From Phytophthora colocasiae (lineage: Eukaryota; Oomycota; Peronosporomycetes; Peronosporales; Peronosporaceae): DNA of 64,000 nt. A program made the position numbers and the translations under genes. Below are positions 20,701-31,945 of this stretch, piece by piece. Location of the stretch: assembly GCA_018806915.1 (NCBI GenBank), contig JAGKQI010000045.1, positions 1,426,001 through 1,490,000 of the forward strand. The letters are read 5' to 3'. Below the pieces are notes generated by a model that ran no database searches, was not told where the DNA came from, and was given only the letters and a program-made list of their open reading frames with translations. Numbering within the stretch: position 1 is the stretch's first letter; each line of letters starts with the position of its first letter.

Positions 20701-23526
20701 GAAATGATGTTCGTCGTGCGTGTGGCACTAGCGAACAACGTACAGCTAAACATGGGCGTACGGCTAGATATGGGCGTGTGTCTAGTGGTGGGCGTACTAC
20801 TGCAGATGTGCGCACTTCTAGAGGTGGGCGTACGGCTAGAGGTGGCACTGCTAGAGGTGGTCGCACTATTCATGGTGGACGGGTTGCTAGTGTTGGGCGT
20901 GTTGGCTTGGCTGCTTGCAACGAACCTAAGTCTAATACTGGACGGGCAGAAATGTATGGGTGTGTTTCAAGCAGTGCAGCAGTTGCAAGCGCTGGCAATA
21001 ACATCACGGTTGGTGAAATTGATAACTCACGGTGTCTCAATGTTCGAGCATCTTGTGGCGGTAGTTTTAGTGTCGGTACTACCCGTTACACTGGCGACAA
21101 CGACGTTATATCAGTGGCCGATGAAGGTGATAGTGACGGAGTATCTGTGATTAGCGGAGGTGCCAGTAGTCCAGACACGATGAATCTTGCGCCATCTTCA
21201 TCACGTGCGAACACCCCAACATCTCGATCACCCAATGAGGCCAAAACAACACCACGATCCACGCCTATCCTACTCCAAGATGTCTACATTGACAAACTGG
21301 TCGCGTTCACACCTGACAATGAAACGTGGATGAAGGCTAAGGCATACAGACCGATTGGTACATCCTACATTGTCGGCCGCATTTACCGTTCTGTGAAGAA
21401 GGGGAAGAACGCTACTCTCTTTCAAATCCGATGGCTGGATAGTCAATTTCAAAATAACTTGGAGATCATCAACGCTGGCGTCGCACAGCGTGGTATCAAG
21501 AATTACGTTGCACTTACACAGTTGAAAACTCCTAACTGGCGTGTTCTCGTGGAGCCTGATCCTGGTGAGGAGCTTGACATCGACTCTGAAGCCTCCGACC
21601 TAGTGGAAGACCCCATCGAAGCGTTCGATCCTGGCAGCGTTCTTCCCACAAGTCTATCAGAGGTGGAGGCGATTAGAAACATGCGATTTGTCCCCGGAGA
21701 AGACGTTGAATCTCCCTCCTACCTGTATGCGCATGCCGACGGTACAACCAAGACCCACATCCGCCCTGAGTACAAGCACCTTTTCGAGCACTCTGCCTGC
21801 TCAAGCTTTTTCGCGTACATACCACTCGTTTTCTGGCGCCAGACATTACACGAGACGCATGACTACGCGACTGTAAAGGATAGTCGCATCGGCAACCCGT
21901 TCACGCTGGACGAGTTGAGGACTTGCCTCGGAATTTTGTTCTTCATGGCTGTGAATGATAAGGGGAGTACGCAAACTATTGGGGTCAACAAGCCGAAGAC
22001 TTAGTGTTTGGAGGATCTACAACCGCTCTAGATTCTATCATGTCACTGTATCGATTCAAGCTCCTTCGGCGTTGCCTGAGCTTCAATGCTTCGCCAACCA
22101 CTCTTGAGAAAGATGCTGCGGCAAGGATTAGGCCGCTTCTGAATCTACTAAAGATCACCGGGGGGCAGTACGTTAATGTCGGACGCAATGTTGCTTTGGA
22201 CGAGGCTAGTGTCGCCTGCAGAACTCGCCAAGGCCGACACATGATCGTGTACAACCCCACCAAGCCAACGGGCAAGTATCACTTCCGACTTTATATGGTG
22301 TGCTGTTCTACTACGTGGATAGCTCTGAACTACAAGCTTCACTGTAATCGAAGTGACATTTTGGACCGTTTAGACGGTGTTGTTGGGCTGGAGGAAGCCC
22401 AGAGTTTGAGAGAGGAGTTCGAAGCTGTATCGAAAATCCGGCAGCATGTGCTTGAAGTTACACGACCTCTCTTTGGGACGAACCGAATTGTGAACATGGA
22501 CAACTACTATACATCAGTGCAGCTGCTGCAGGAACTGCGGCTTAAAGGTCTCTATGGGAGAGGTACAATTCGTGCGAATAGCAAACACTTTCCTGCGCAT
22601 TCAATACTGCCCAAAGATGATTGCACTCGTGGAGACTACCGACAGGCTGTGGCTCGGGATCACAGTATGCTAGCGGCATCCTGGTGTGATGGCAATGTAG
22701 TCAACATGATTTCCAATGCAGATTCGACAGCCATTACAAGTGTGGCTCGAGTGATTGGCAAAGAACGAAAGGAATTTACGTCGCCAGTGTGTGTTGCCCA
22801 CTACAACGCCAATATGCAAGGGGTTGATAGACTTGATCAAATTAGAGGACGCTTCTCTATTTCTGACGGACACTCCTATAGACGTTGGCACAAAAAGCTG
22901 GCATTAGCACTAATCGATGTCGCGCGATCCAACGCATACCTCACTCAACGTCTCGTCAAAACGGACACCCCGCCCATCCGAGACCCTCATCGAAAGTTTA
23001 TGATGGAGCTTGTGGGGGAATTGCTGAATGGACAGTGGAAAAACGCTCCAAGTGAAGGGCGCATGCTTTACACTGGCGCATGTGCTACAAGAGACGAAAT
23101 TGAAGCAGTAAACATGCCGCCGGCACGACCAAGCGTTGACCGTGTTAGAGGTGCGACGATGGTGTGTACGTCAGTTTCGTCAAGGCAAATTTATGACAAA
23201 AGGCAGAGGAAACGTCGACGCTGCATAGTATGCAGGTGGGAGGGCAGATACCCAACCGAGGTTACGACCTACTGCTATTCCCATGACGTATGCTTGTGCC
23301 GAGAACTGCACGACGTACCTGTCAAGCCGTGGATGTGCCCAAACACTACTGCAACATGTTGGGAAAAATTCCATCAGTTCTATCTTCAGCAAAATTTGTT
23401 TACTGACAAGGGCAACGTCAGGCGACACTCAAAGCTTGCCATGCTGAAAGCAGCAGCAGGTGACAACGAGTCGAGGCCACCTGTAGTACGCCAAATTCAA
23501 ATATAGGTGAAGTTGTTTGTTTGAGT

Positions 23527-23903
23527 GCATGTGTTTACCTGTATGTAACTTGAATTTAGTATGCTTCTAGTGCATGTGTTTACCTGTATGTAACTTGAGT
23601 TTAGTATGCTTCTAGTGCATGTGTTTACCTGTATGTAACTTGAATTTAGTATGCTTCTAGTGCATGTGTTTACCTGTATGTAACTTGAGTTTAGTATGCT
23701 TTTAGCGCATGTGTTTACCTGTGTGTAACTTGAGTTTAGTATGCTTCTAGTGCATGTGTTTACCTGTATGTAACTTGAATTTAGTATGCTTCTAGTGCAT
23801 GTGTTTACCTGTATGTAACTTGAGTTTAGTATGCTTTTAGCGCATGTGTTTACCTGTATGTAACTTGAGTTTAGTATGCTTCTAGTGCATGTGTTTACCT
23901 GAA
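23527..23903 (+). repeat. 45 bp minisatellite
   Basis: About 8.4 copies of a 45 bp unit beginning TGCATGTGTTTACCTGTATG, with a few single-base variants (GAATTTAG/GAGTTTAG, CTTCTAGT/CTTTTAGC). It lies between the stop codons of the two converging genes of piggyBac B, so it may form part of both 3' ends. Confidence 0.95.
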
Positions 23904-24039
23904 TTCCACTTAAATGTACGATGTGTTTGGTGCAAATTGACAGTAGTTATTGTTGGGAAGGCTGTGATACTACTTTGTATTGCTGTTGTACAGATACACA
24001 GGAACTCGATCAGCCTTCCAGCTACATCTCACAAGGATT

Positions 24040-26332
24040 TCATCTGCTAGACTCCAGCGAAGACAAAACGGCTCTGTGCACGACTTTCGATGTCTTGGGC
24101 AGAATCGAGATGTAGCCGCCAGTAAGCGAGCCTTTGATAAAGTTGCGAGCTCTCGGCCACCACCAGCTTCGCGTCTTCTTCAAATAAAAAATATTCGCGA
24201 ATACTAATGTAGCATCACGTGTAGCAGGGTTGCTTGAAAATGAAACATCCCGCACGTCTGTTTTCTTGATCATCACTTTGCCAAGGTGCGGGAATCTTCC
24301 AACAAACCGATGGAGGCAACGCTCTGCAAGTTGACAAAGATCACTCCGAACTTCTATGCCAACGCATGCCCGGGCTGATGTTGCTATCGCTACTTGAGCG
24401 ATGATGTTGCCAACACCTGCCCCAACATCCAGAAAAATATCCCTATTGGTAACAGGACTCATCGCCCGAATTAGGCGAACAACTCCCCAAGAAAGAACTT
24501 CACCGGCATTATCCTGTGTCTTCCCAGCCTTCTGCCTCACGTCCCCGCGAGTGATGTCCCTAAAAATAAGTCCGACTGCAACCACAGCATCGCTATGGGG
24601 TAATGGAGCAGGCGCTTGATCTACAATGAAACTCAATCAGCCGTAAACGACAGTGATACAAGGGAATGTACATTCTTACCGGATACGTCAGAATCACTGG
24701 ATGAATTTAATACGTGAGGGCTGTGACCAGCCCGTCTACCACTAGTGCCAGCAATACCACTCGAAGCAAGTTCATCACCAGCTGGACGTTCACTGTCCGA
24801 AACTCGTCCACCACTTGTGCCAGCATTACCACTCGAAGCAAGTTCATCACCAGTAGCACGATCGCTGTCCAAAGCTCGTCCACCACTAGTGCCAATACCA
24901 CTCGAAGCAAGATCATCACCAGCTGGACGTTCACTGTCCGAAACTCGTCCACCACTTGTGCCAGCATTACCACTCGAAGCAAGTTCATCACCAGCTGGAC
25001 GTTCACCTCGAAGCGCACGTTCACCTCGAAGCGCACGTCCACCACGAGCAAGTTCATCGCTGCCAACTTGGCCACTCGAAACAAAGTCATCACCAGCAGC
25101 ACGTCCAATGGCCGAAGCACGACCGTCACTTGTGCCAGCCAAAGCACCCGAAGCAAGTTCATTACTAGCACTTCGAAGTGCACGACCACGAGCAGATTGT
25201 CCACCAATCGGACGTTCAGCAGCTGCACGCCTACGTCTCGACGTACGTACACCACTAGCAGAACTCACGCACACGCGACGTTTGGTAACTACACAGCAAG
25301 CATAACGATGTCACTAACACAGAACACCTCTACAATATAATTCCGCTCACCTGGGCCAGTAACTCCACCCTCATCATCCACTGCTGCTGATCCACGGCGC
25401 TTGGAAACTGCATATCACATAGCACAACGTCAGCATCTTGTGTCCATCTCACAACACGGCTTCCCCCACCTCGGCCAGCGGCGTCACTAACAACAACTCC
25501 TACACGATGCTCGTGAGCTACATACACAGTACGCAAATAACGTCAACAACCACAGCACCCACACAGTCCATGTAGTTCTTTCTCACCTCTACCGACAGTA
25601 CCAGCGTACGCTGTGCCAGCATCGTCCCGATGTCCAAGTCCTACAAAACACATAGCAGCATCAGCCATCAGAAGCACTACCTCCATAAAGACCTCACACA
25701 CCTTGCACAGCATCGATGAGATGTAGTCCGCCTGCTGCTCGATGCTCACCACCTGCACCTTACGCATGCACACAACATTAGCAACTAGTGCACCGTCGTC
25801 CAGTACACATTCATCACGCACCTTGGACGTTGGTGTCAACGGCTGCACCGGTGTCTTGCGCTGCACCGCGACACTGCTGTACTGCGCCGCCACCACGCTC
25901 TGCCACTGCTTCTCGTAGCTCGTCACCTATAGCACATACACGAACAACGTCAAGTACACGTAGCACCGAATCACACCATTCTTACTGACCTTGGACGGCG
26001 GCAGTTGCTGTGGCAACGATGCTTGTGGCAGCTGTAGCTGCCTTTCGTGAAAGAGTCCTTGGGCCACCTGCAAGTAACGACCGGGAAGGGGCTACACGAC
26101 GGGAGCGCCGACGTGTGTGTTGTTCTCCGAAGAAGCATCGCGGGAAGGCCCTTACTACCTTGCCGTAGGTTCTCTTTAGGCTTTCCATCCGAAGCCGGAG
26201 CTCCTTAGACGTCCGCGTCCCATGCATCTGCCGGGCTACATATGCCCATGTAACCCGCAGGCCTTCGTCTTCGAATTGGGCAGCAATCTGCACTAGTAGC
26301 TTGTCTTCTGCGTCTGAGAACGTAGTTCGCAT
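24040..26332 (-). pseudogene. DOT1-like methyltransferase gene in piggyBac B
   Basis: A multi-exon gene on the - strand. Exon 1 (26332-about 25990) encodes a Myb/SANT-like module (FSDAEDKLLVQIAAQFEDEG, VTWAYVARQM, KELRLRMESLKRTYG). The middle exons and repetitive region are the inverted copy of the transposase segment. After an intron at about 24681-24622 comes a class I methyltransferase fold like the H3K79 methyltransferase DOT1: GEVLSWGVV, then the SAM motif FLDVGAGVGNIIAQVAIAT (24429 on) with VGIEVR, then VFANIFY in the place of the DOT1 VFVNNF motif. A T-run near 24185 appears to have shifted the frame after that motif, so the last 40 residues may be wrong. Substrate is unknown; histone H3 is an inference from the family. 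Confidence 0.68.
24776..25999 (-). repeat. Inverted repeat arm 2 of piggyBac B
   Basis: The reverse complement of arm 1 (19089-20310). It supplies the middle exons of the DOT1-like gene. The intron donor differs by one base between arms (GTAAGT at 19099, GTCAGT here). Confidence 0.88.
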
Positions 26333-26670
26333 TAGTCCAATATGTTGATAATATATCTATGTAAATATCTTACCTTTCTATTGGCGGGGGGGATCTCAAA
26401 TGGACGGCAGAGAGACGCCACACAGGAAGATTATGCTGCGCATCGAAAAAAAAAGGTCGTAGTTTATAAAATACCCTAGCCGTAAGAAAACAAAGTGCAG
26501 TTATTGGTAGAAATTCTGGAAGTTCTTTAAAGTACGTTTTTTTCTAAAAGGGCCTTTATGCGCCCTTCAAGCAGTCTGTTTTCGTACCTAAATGAAAAAC
26601 ATACCCAAAGAGCGCATAATGCGCCCCTGCACCGCAGAAGGGTTAAGGAAATCGAAAAGATTAACCTTAA

Positions 26671-28326
26671 CACCTTGTCTACGAACGGTACTTGCCCCGA
26701 ACGCGTAAGGGAATGTCATAAGATACACCATAGTAATCTTACTTACTTTTTGTATGAATGCACTTTTTGCTGTGCGGTTAGGTGTATTAATTCTTGCCAG
26801 GTTTTTCTTTCAATGTCGTAACTCCGACGACATAGCGTGACTCCAGCATCGACTCAATGTCGTCAGTGACTGCAAAAGCAGTCAACAGATGGCTGATTTG
26901 CAGCACAGAGAGCCCAGAGAGCCCACGCATTTCAAGAAACGCAAGGAAGACGGTACGTGTATTCAAGAAACTGTGTATTTGAAACGAAACACTAATCAAC
27001 TGACGCTCTGGGCATGATCACTCGTCATTGCAACCATCCTCGCCGTCACCGCCGTTTTCATTGTCACTACCGCCACCGTGTCCAAGACGAAGTTCCCGCC
27101 GCGTCTTCTTTCTTGGGCCAGCTTTCTGACCGGGTCGCAGAGGTAGTATACAGGATTCCGGTCCCACCAAACACACGAAAGAAGTGTCGGAATAGCGACA
27201 GAGCGCGAGAATGAGAATGTACCGTGGGGTATACTGGCTGGTCGCGTCTTGTTCGTAGCTTTGAGCTCCTTGTTGAACACAAGTCGGTAAGTCATAACCG
27301 TGCCAACCGCATATACTTTCAAACTCAGCAGCTCAATAGCCAGGAGCACGGAAGAATAGTATCGATCAATCACGACGAAGTGCCACGTGTGGCGAGATTG
27401 ACCGAGCACAACCTTTAAGTTTCTTATCACAGCAGCGGCGCCAGTCTTATAGTCAGCTGAGGTGTCAACTCCATCAGCAGATGTGCGCTTGCCAACATAA
27501 ACTTCGAATCTATACAGTTACGACATTCAAAGTTGTCAGACACAGTCAAGGCAGCAAATTACGACATAGACATTTTGTAAAAAAAATGTACCTGTGGCAG
27601 TAGGCACTCATTGCATCACACACCATAAAGAGTTTGGACCCATAGCGGTGAGGTTTATCGGTCATCAACATACGCGTCGTATTTCGTTTGGATGTGGCCG
27701 GTAGTACACCCTCATCAAACGAGGAATGTAGCAGGGAGAGTCCACCCCATGAGAAAACGCTCTTGGATCTTGTCTACTACTGGGCGTAGCGTCATCACGT
27801 GTGGCATCATGTCGGTTATACCCACTACCTTCCTCTGTTCGGCCCTCTTCCTCTTCTTCCAGCAAGCCAGCAGCGAACGCATAATTCACAACTGCGTTTT
27901 CCCCCATGAAAACGTGGGCATCGTCTAGACTTGAATAGCTCCACTCCGTTTGAAGCCCACTCGGGCGCCTGGACTTCCACCCCGCCGCCCGAAGCTGCCG
28001 CCACAAGTGGCCGAGTCAATGTCATATGCAGAGGCGGCTTCTGGTACGACGGGTTTCTCGCGACGGTTCCTCCGTATGCGCGCCATCGAGCAAAAAGTCG
28101 AATGAGTGGCTCTTGCGCATCCTCCCACGCCATGCTGGTCCCCCACCCCTGTCCTGCTTTTGTTTTGGACCGAAATGACCTCTAGGAAATTATATTTTGT
28201 CTTTGACTTGATTAAAGTATTGAAAAAATATTTCCGAGCCATTTCCTAATGATCGCCACGCAATGTCGTAAGTTACGACATAGCAAAATAACTATGTCGT
28301 ATTATACGACGTTCGTAGACAAGGTG
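26671..28326 (-). mobile_element. piggyBac element E, internally deleted
   Basis: The 1656 bp element has ends CACCTTGTCTACGAACG and its inverse (17 bp) and is flanked by TTAA (26667-26670, 28327-28330). The empty site is seen at about 50110 next to effector copy 3. It lies only 24 bp from the right end of piggyBac B, in the same original effector gene. The word TACGACAT recurs in the ends and in the intron. Internal deletions removed the middle and the third catalytic aspartate of the transposase, so it can only move with outside help. Confidence 0.9.
27005..28133 (-). pseudogene. piggyBac E transposase remnant
   Basis: The N-terminal module (MWRQLRAAGWKSRRPSGLQT, then VFMGENAVVNY) is joined by a deletion to the first catalytic region (SFDEGVLPATSKRNTTR, MLMTDKPHRYGSKLF, near 27720-27610), with a frame change at the joint. 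After an intron (27591-27510) the frame continues with AAVIRNLKVVLG, FVVIDRYYSSVLLAIELL (second D) and CVWWDRNPVYYLCDP. Another deletion follows, so the GGVD...DQ region with the third D is absent. Confidence 0.82.
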
Positions 28327-28330
28327 TTAA

Positions 28331-28620
28331 GCGAATTGGCGCGCGTTAAGGCTGCTCCCCACTCGTCATTGCAATCGCACTACTGTAATTCGAGTTCGAA
28401 GTTAAACACGCGAGATGGTTGCACCACTTGCTTTTAATCTTTACCTGGGTGTAATTTTTTTTTGTAGTCGTGATTTACGGAAACAGGAGGAAATGCGTTG
28501 ATTAACTAGCTAGCGGATTTCTCGTCTGTGTGATTCTATCTCAAGATTCTAAAGCGACACTAAACCTCCATATATTGCTGTCTTTTCAGGGATTATGGTT
28601 TGTTGTTGATTCAAACCCCA
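28331..28620 (+). other. Host flank shared with 50113-50400
   Basis: Sequence 3' of effector copy 2, matching the sequence 3' of effector copy 3 up to the base where gypsy-2 starts (50401). No gene is seen in it. It proves that the two loci are one duplicated segment interrupted by different elements. Confidence 0.85.
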
Positions 28621-28889
28621 GTTTTCGGGTTAGCTTACGCTCAGTTTAGCGGAAAAATATTGGATGTTGGCGATCTCTATTGAAGAATATTGTTTTTTCC
28701 CTGTCATCCAAGACCATGGGACGCATTCGTGGAAGCTACAACGACCAGAGATTCTCTTCAACCTCATATTTAACCGTGTGTGTTTTAGAGTCTAAGATTT
28801 AGACATCATCAGTTTTTAGTTTATTCACCTATCAATGTCCCTTGGCAAGAGAACGATGGTCCCTCCCCGTCGAAGCATGGCTAAGCGAT

Positions 28890-29460
28890 CTCGTGATAAC
28901 TCTTATATACCTCCTGTACATGCCCAGTGAAGCGTATTTGCACGTCGCAAGAGGAAGGGATTAAAGCTGTGCCGTTACCAGAAGAGACCATAGCTCTCCC
29001 ACTTTGAAAGTGTATCAACGGAATGTCAGACCGAATGATTCGTGTCATACCCATGTGTGAAAGCATGTTGTACCATGAATTCCACCACATTCAAATGTCC
29101 GTTGGTTGCAGCTTCATCCATAACGTTTCGAACGACAGAAAACCAGTGTTTCCACAGCGTGATCATAATATTCAACAACAGCTTCACAATATCGAGATGA
29201 CTGTTCCGAGCTCCAGCCCGAATCGCCTTTTCCAGTACAACCTTCGTGTCGTCTGTAGCTGTCGTACCACGTAGATCATAGGCATGAATTGCGAAACCAT
29301 TCAGCACCAGTCCTGTTGGTTGATGGCTGCAGCTTCCACCTTTAAATCACAGTCAAATCTGTTAATTATCTGCTTTATCCAGTTCAATTGACGTGTCGCC
29401 ATTGCCTCTTTTAGTGCCTCCTCTGGGGTCATTACCAGCGTCGCAATGATCCCCAGAACG
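28890..29460 (-). pseudogene. Inverted ankyrin-type gene remnant
   Basis: On the - strand, fragments align with the N-terminal part of the ankyrin-type gene at 12596: GARNSHLDIVKLLLN, RNVMDEAATNGHLNVVEFMV (compare RDVIDEAAANGQLTVVKYMA), and an upstream stretch around 29440-29320. Several frame breaks are present. The orientation changes near 29455, where + strand ankyrin sequence begins and runs into the copia element. Confidence 0.75.
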
Positions 29461-29526
29461 TATCAACAAAAATCAGATCTTATGGAATTTCTTGAGAGCG
29501 TACATAACAGCATTTGACGCGAGGTC

Positions 29527-29702
29527 TTTTGAGTTGTTTTGAGTTGTTGTGGTGAAGCTGGAATGTTTTCGAGTGAGCAGATAGTTTGATAGGCATCATG
29601 TTGCCAGTCCTCGACCATTATTAGGTTCGAGGACGCTAGACTACTTCAGCTTTGACAGATGCTGTTGCTTCGATGCTCTGAGCAACCTAACCTATTTCAA
29701 TA
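29527..29702 (-). repeat. 3' LTR of copia element
   Basis: Identical by eye to 34471-34646. On the coding strand it begins TATTGAAATAGG and ends CTCAAAA, so it lacks the usual TG...CA ends. Confidence 0.85.
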
Positions 29703-30059
29703 CTCCCCCGTGATCAGCAGCATCGATGATGTAAGTCTAACAGTATGCTCCCCCGTGATTCAGGTGCTGCTCAGTCTTGTGACTGAGAGTTCGTCAGTAT
29801 CGTTCGCTTTTTCAGATACGTTATCAGCGGTGTTTCTTAGTCACTCCCGCCAACAAAGTTGCTTGACAAGCCGCCGTGCTTGTTGGAACGCAAAACGAGT
29901 GTTGGTATGTACTATAACTACAACATGTCGGAATACACCGCTTCGGTAGAATTGACTACCACGCTGACATACACAGTCTGCGTTCGAATAGCTCCTTCGG
30001 TGGTTCCACCACCACGCCGACAGTCATCGTCAGCGTCACCATTATGCGAACTCAGCTCG

Positions 30060-31850
30060 TCACTCTCGCTTCCGCTTTGGTTTTCGTACTTGATCGCGAG
30101 ATATATCGCTCACACGATCACCAATCGCTTTCACTCCAAGCTTGGCGCGCAGCGATTCCATAACATCATTCGACACTGCTTTGGTCAGCAGGTCTGCGAT
30201 ATTATCTTTTGTATTCACGTACTCGGTCGTGATCTCCTCAGCAGCAATCCGCTCACGCACAAAGTGATACCGCGTTTCAATATGTTTCATTCGAGAGTGC
30301 TGAACCGGGTTGCTTGCTACGGCAATAGCCGACTGATTGTCAACATTAACAATAGTCTGGCGTTGGGTCCTCCCAAGCTCACGCAGCAGTTCACGCAGGA
30401 AGATGACTTCTTTTGTTCCGTGAGCCAACGCCATATATTCTGCTTCGGTCGACGATAAAGCCACCGTCCGCTGACTCTTGCAGGAGTATGTCACTGCGCA
30501 CTCACCAAGCTGCATAACATAACCGGAAACGGATCTTCGGGTGTCAATGTCCTTTGCATAGTCAGAATCAACAAAAGCCTTGAGCTGTAGAGCATCACGA
30601 CTTCGATCGTTAACAACCAGTCCATAGTTTTGAGTCCCTTTCACATACCGCAAAATCCGTTTCGCTGCATTCCAGTGTGTGAGACCAGGATTGTTAAGAT
30701 ACTTGCTCACTGACATCATAGCGAACGCGATATCGGGCCTTGATCCCGTCATTAGATACATTAAGCTCCCAACCAGACCTCGATAATCCTTAGCATGCAT
30801 TTGAGCTCGGGCAGCTTCTGTTTGAGGGCAATCCGCTTTTGTCAGCACCACACCAGCATCACAAGGTGTCCGAGCGGGATTCGCGTGGCTGAGATTAAAC
30901 TTTTTCAGAGTATTGTGTGCATACGTGCTTTGATCAATGCTGAGGGTCCTGGCATCCCGGTCACGGCAAATACGAAGCCCCAGAATGTAGTGTACTTCCC
31001 CTATGTCCTTGCAGTTGAACTCGGAGACTATCATCAGCTTCATTTCGACAATACCAGCCTTCGAATCCGAGATCAGCAGCAAGTCATCGACATAAATTCC
31101 AATGATCGAGACACATCCTTCCCGAAATTTCACGTAGATGCAGGCGTCGCTATTCAGTTTCTCATACCCTTTCTTCTTTAGGAAATCCGTGAGTCGTTTG
31201 TGCCACGCCCTAGGAGCCTGCTTCAAGCCGTACAGAGCTTTCACAAGTTTACACACCATGTCTTCTTTTCCGGGTACTTCCAGACCTTCCGGCTGCAGCA
31301 TGTACACCTCCTCCTCCATGTCACCGTTGAGGAACGCAGTGTCGACGTCAGTTTGATGACACTCCCCATCCATAATTGCAACAAGTGCCAACAGAACACG
31401 TAGCGATTCTAGTCGAATTACAGGAGCAAATATTTCGTCATAGTCGATGTATTTAACCTGCTCAAAACCTCGGATCACCAACCTTGCCTTGTATCTTTCA
31501 ACGTTTCCGTCAGCATCATACTTAATTTTAAAGATCCACCGCGAAGTCAAAGCCTTCTTACCATTCGGTAGATCCATAAGTTTCCACGTGCCGTGCGATA
31601 TTAGAGACTGGCCTTCTTTGTCGATCGCCTTCCTCCAGTGTAGTGCATCGGCACTCGCCATTGCAGCTTGATACGTCTTCGGTTCCACAAGTACACCGAG
31701 CTCGGAAATCTCACTGTTCTCCATCTTACTAATCAGGTTTTCTGTTGCCACCAATGCTTCAGCATGTAGTTGCTTCTCCGAGAGCGTATTTCCAGCAAAC
31801 ATGGTAAGCGCTTGTAGCTGAGATCCATGGCCTTTGTCCTGCGATAGCAC
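30060..31850 (-). CDS. copia reverse transcriptase and RNase H
   Basis: A 596-codon frame with the copia RVT_2 order: WRKAIDKEGQSLISHGTWKL, LTSRWIFKIKYDADGNVERY, the motif DVDTAFLNGDMEEEVYMLQP, and the catalytic YVDDLLLISD. RNase H of the copia type follows (VSGYVMQLGECAVTYSCKSQ, SSTEAEYMALAHGTKEVIFL, then VDNQSAIAVASNP). It is complete to its C-terminus. It is the second half of the polyprotein and is separated from the first half by a single frame change near 31950. Confidence 0.92.
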   Translation of the reverse strand: MLSQDKGHGSQLQALTMFAGNTLSEKQLHAEALVATENLISKMENSEISELGVLVEPKTYQAAMASADALHWRKAIDKEGQSLISHGTWKLMDLPNGKKALTSRWIFKIKYDADGNVERYKARLVIRGFEQVKYIDYDEIFAPVIRLESLRVLLALVAIMDGECHQTDVDTAFLNGDMEEEVYMLQPEGLEVPGKEDMVCKLVKALYGLKQAPRAWHKRLTDFLKKKGYEKLNSDACIYVKFREGCVSIIGIYVDDLLLISDSKAGIVEMKLMIVSEFNCKDIGEVHYILGLRICRDRDARTLSIDQSTYAHNTLKKFNLSHANPARTPCDAGVVLTKADCPQTEAARAQMHAKDYRGLVGSLMYLMTGSRPDIAFAMMSVSKYLNNPGLTHWNAAKRILRYVKGTQNYGLVVNDRSRDALQLKAFVDSDYAKDIDTRRSVSGYVMQLGECAVTYSCKSQRTVALSSTEAEYMALAHGTKEVIFLRELLRELGRTQRQTIVNVDNQSAIAVASNPVQHSRMKHIETRYHFVRERIAAEEITTEYVNTKDNIADLLTKAVSNDVMESLRAKLGVKAIGDRVSDISRDQVRKPKRKRE

Positions 31851-31945
31851 CTGATCACCTCCCCTTCCATTGTACGTGCTAATGTCAGGAAGATTTACTA
31901 TCTCTTGCTGGAGGCCATGTACGTCAAATTCCCGGATAAATTCAT

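Larger units (their letters stand above)
18816..23506 (+). pseudogene. piggyBac B transposase, one frame break
   Basis: A multi-exon gene. Exon 1 (18816-about 19100) encodes a small module also found in three other piggyBacs here (VWAALLKDGWTSKRPSGRSL, then DFFLGEDALM). Small exons follow, separated by 60-70 bp introns (first intron about 19099-19161), then a long repetitive S/G/R/D region (19812-20700). The transposase proper runs from about 21240 to 23506. It shows the DDD residues of piggyBac: VALDEASVACR, VNMDNYYTSVQLL and GVDRLDQIRGRFS. A cysteine-rich tail (CIVCRWEGRYP...CYSHDVCLC...CPNTTATCW) ends it. A one-base indel near 21960, in a run AAGGGG, breaks the frame between FFMAVND and YWGQQAEDLVF. 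All catalytic residues remain. Confidence 0.82.
18143..26642 (+). mobile_element. piggyBac element B, 8.5 kb, with DOT1-like cargo gene
   Basis: The ends are CCCTTCTGCG and its inverse, flanked by TTAA (18139-18142, 26643-26646). The empty site can be read in effector copy 3 at about 50086. It carries a transposase gene (+), a 45 bp minisatellite, and a converging DOT1-like gene (-). Two 1.2 kb arms (19089-20310 and 24776-25999) form an inverted repeat. GCGCCC-containing words recur near both ends (18208-18225, 18300-18320, 26548-26570, 26613-26628). The size is large for a piggyBac element because of the second gene. Confidence 0.9.

Noticed and set aside
19746..20873. Two long - strand frames of 360-375 codons rich in S, T, R and P
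   Set aside because: They are shadows of the coding minisatellite; the + strand frame joins the transposase and the same repeat gives open frames in every phase.
23527..23903. Possible CRISPR-like array
   Set aside because: The 45 bp units are directly adjacent without spacers; it is a minisatellite in a eukaryotic mobile element.
20040..25280. Assembly artefact as the source of the inverted arms in piggyBac B
   Set aside because: The arms differ in bases (GTAAGT against GTCAGT), in repeat number and in flanking exons, as expected for real diverged copies; still worth a long-read check.
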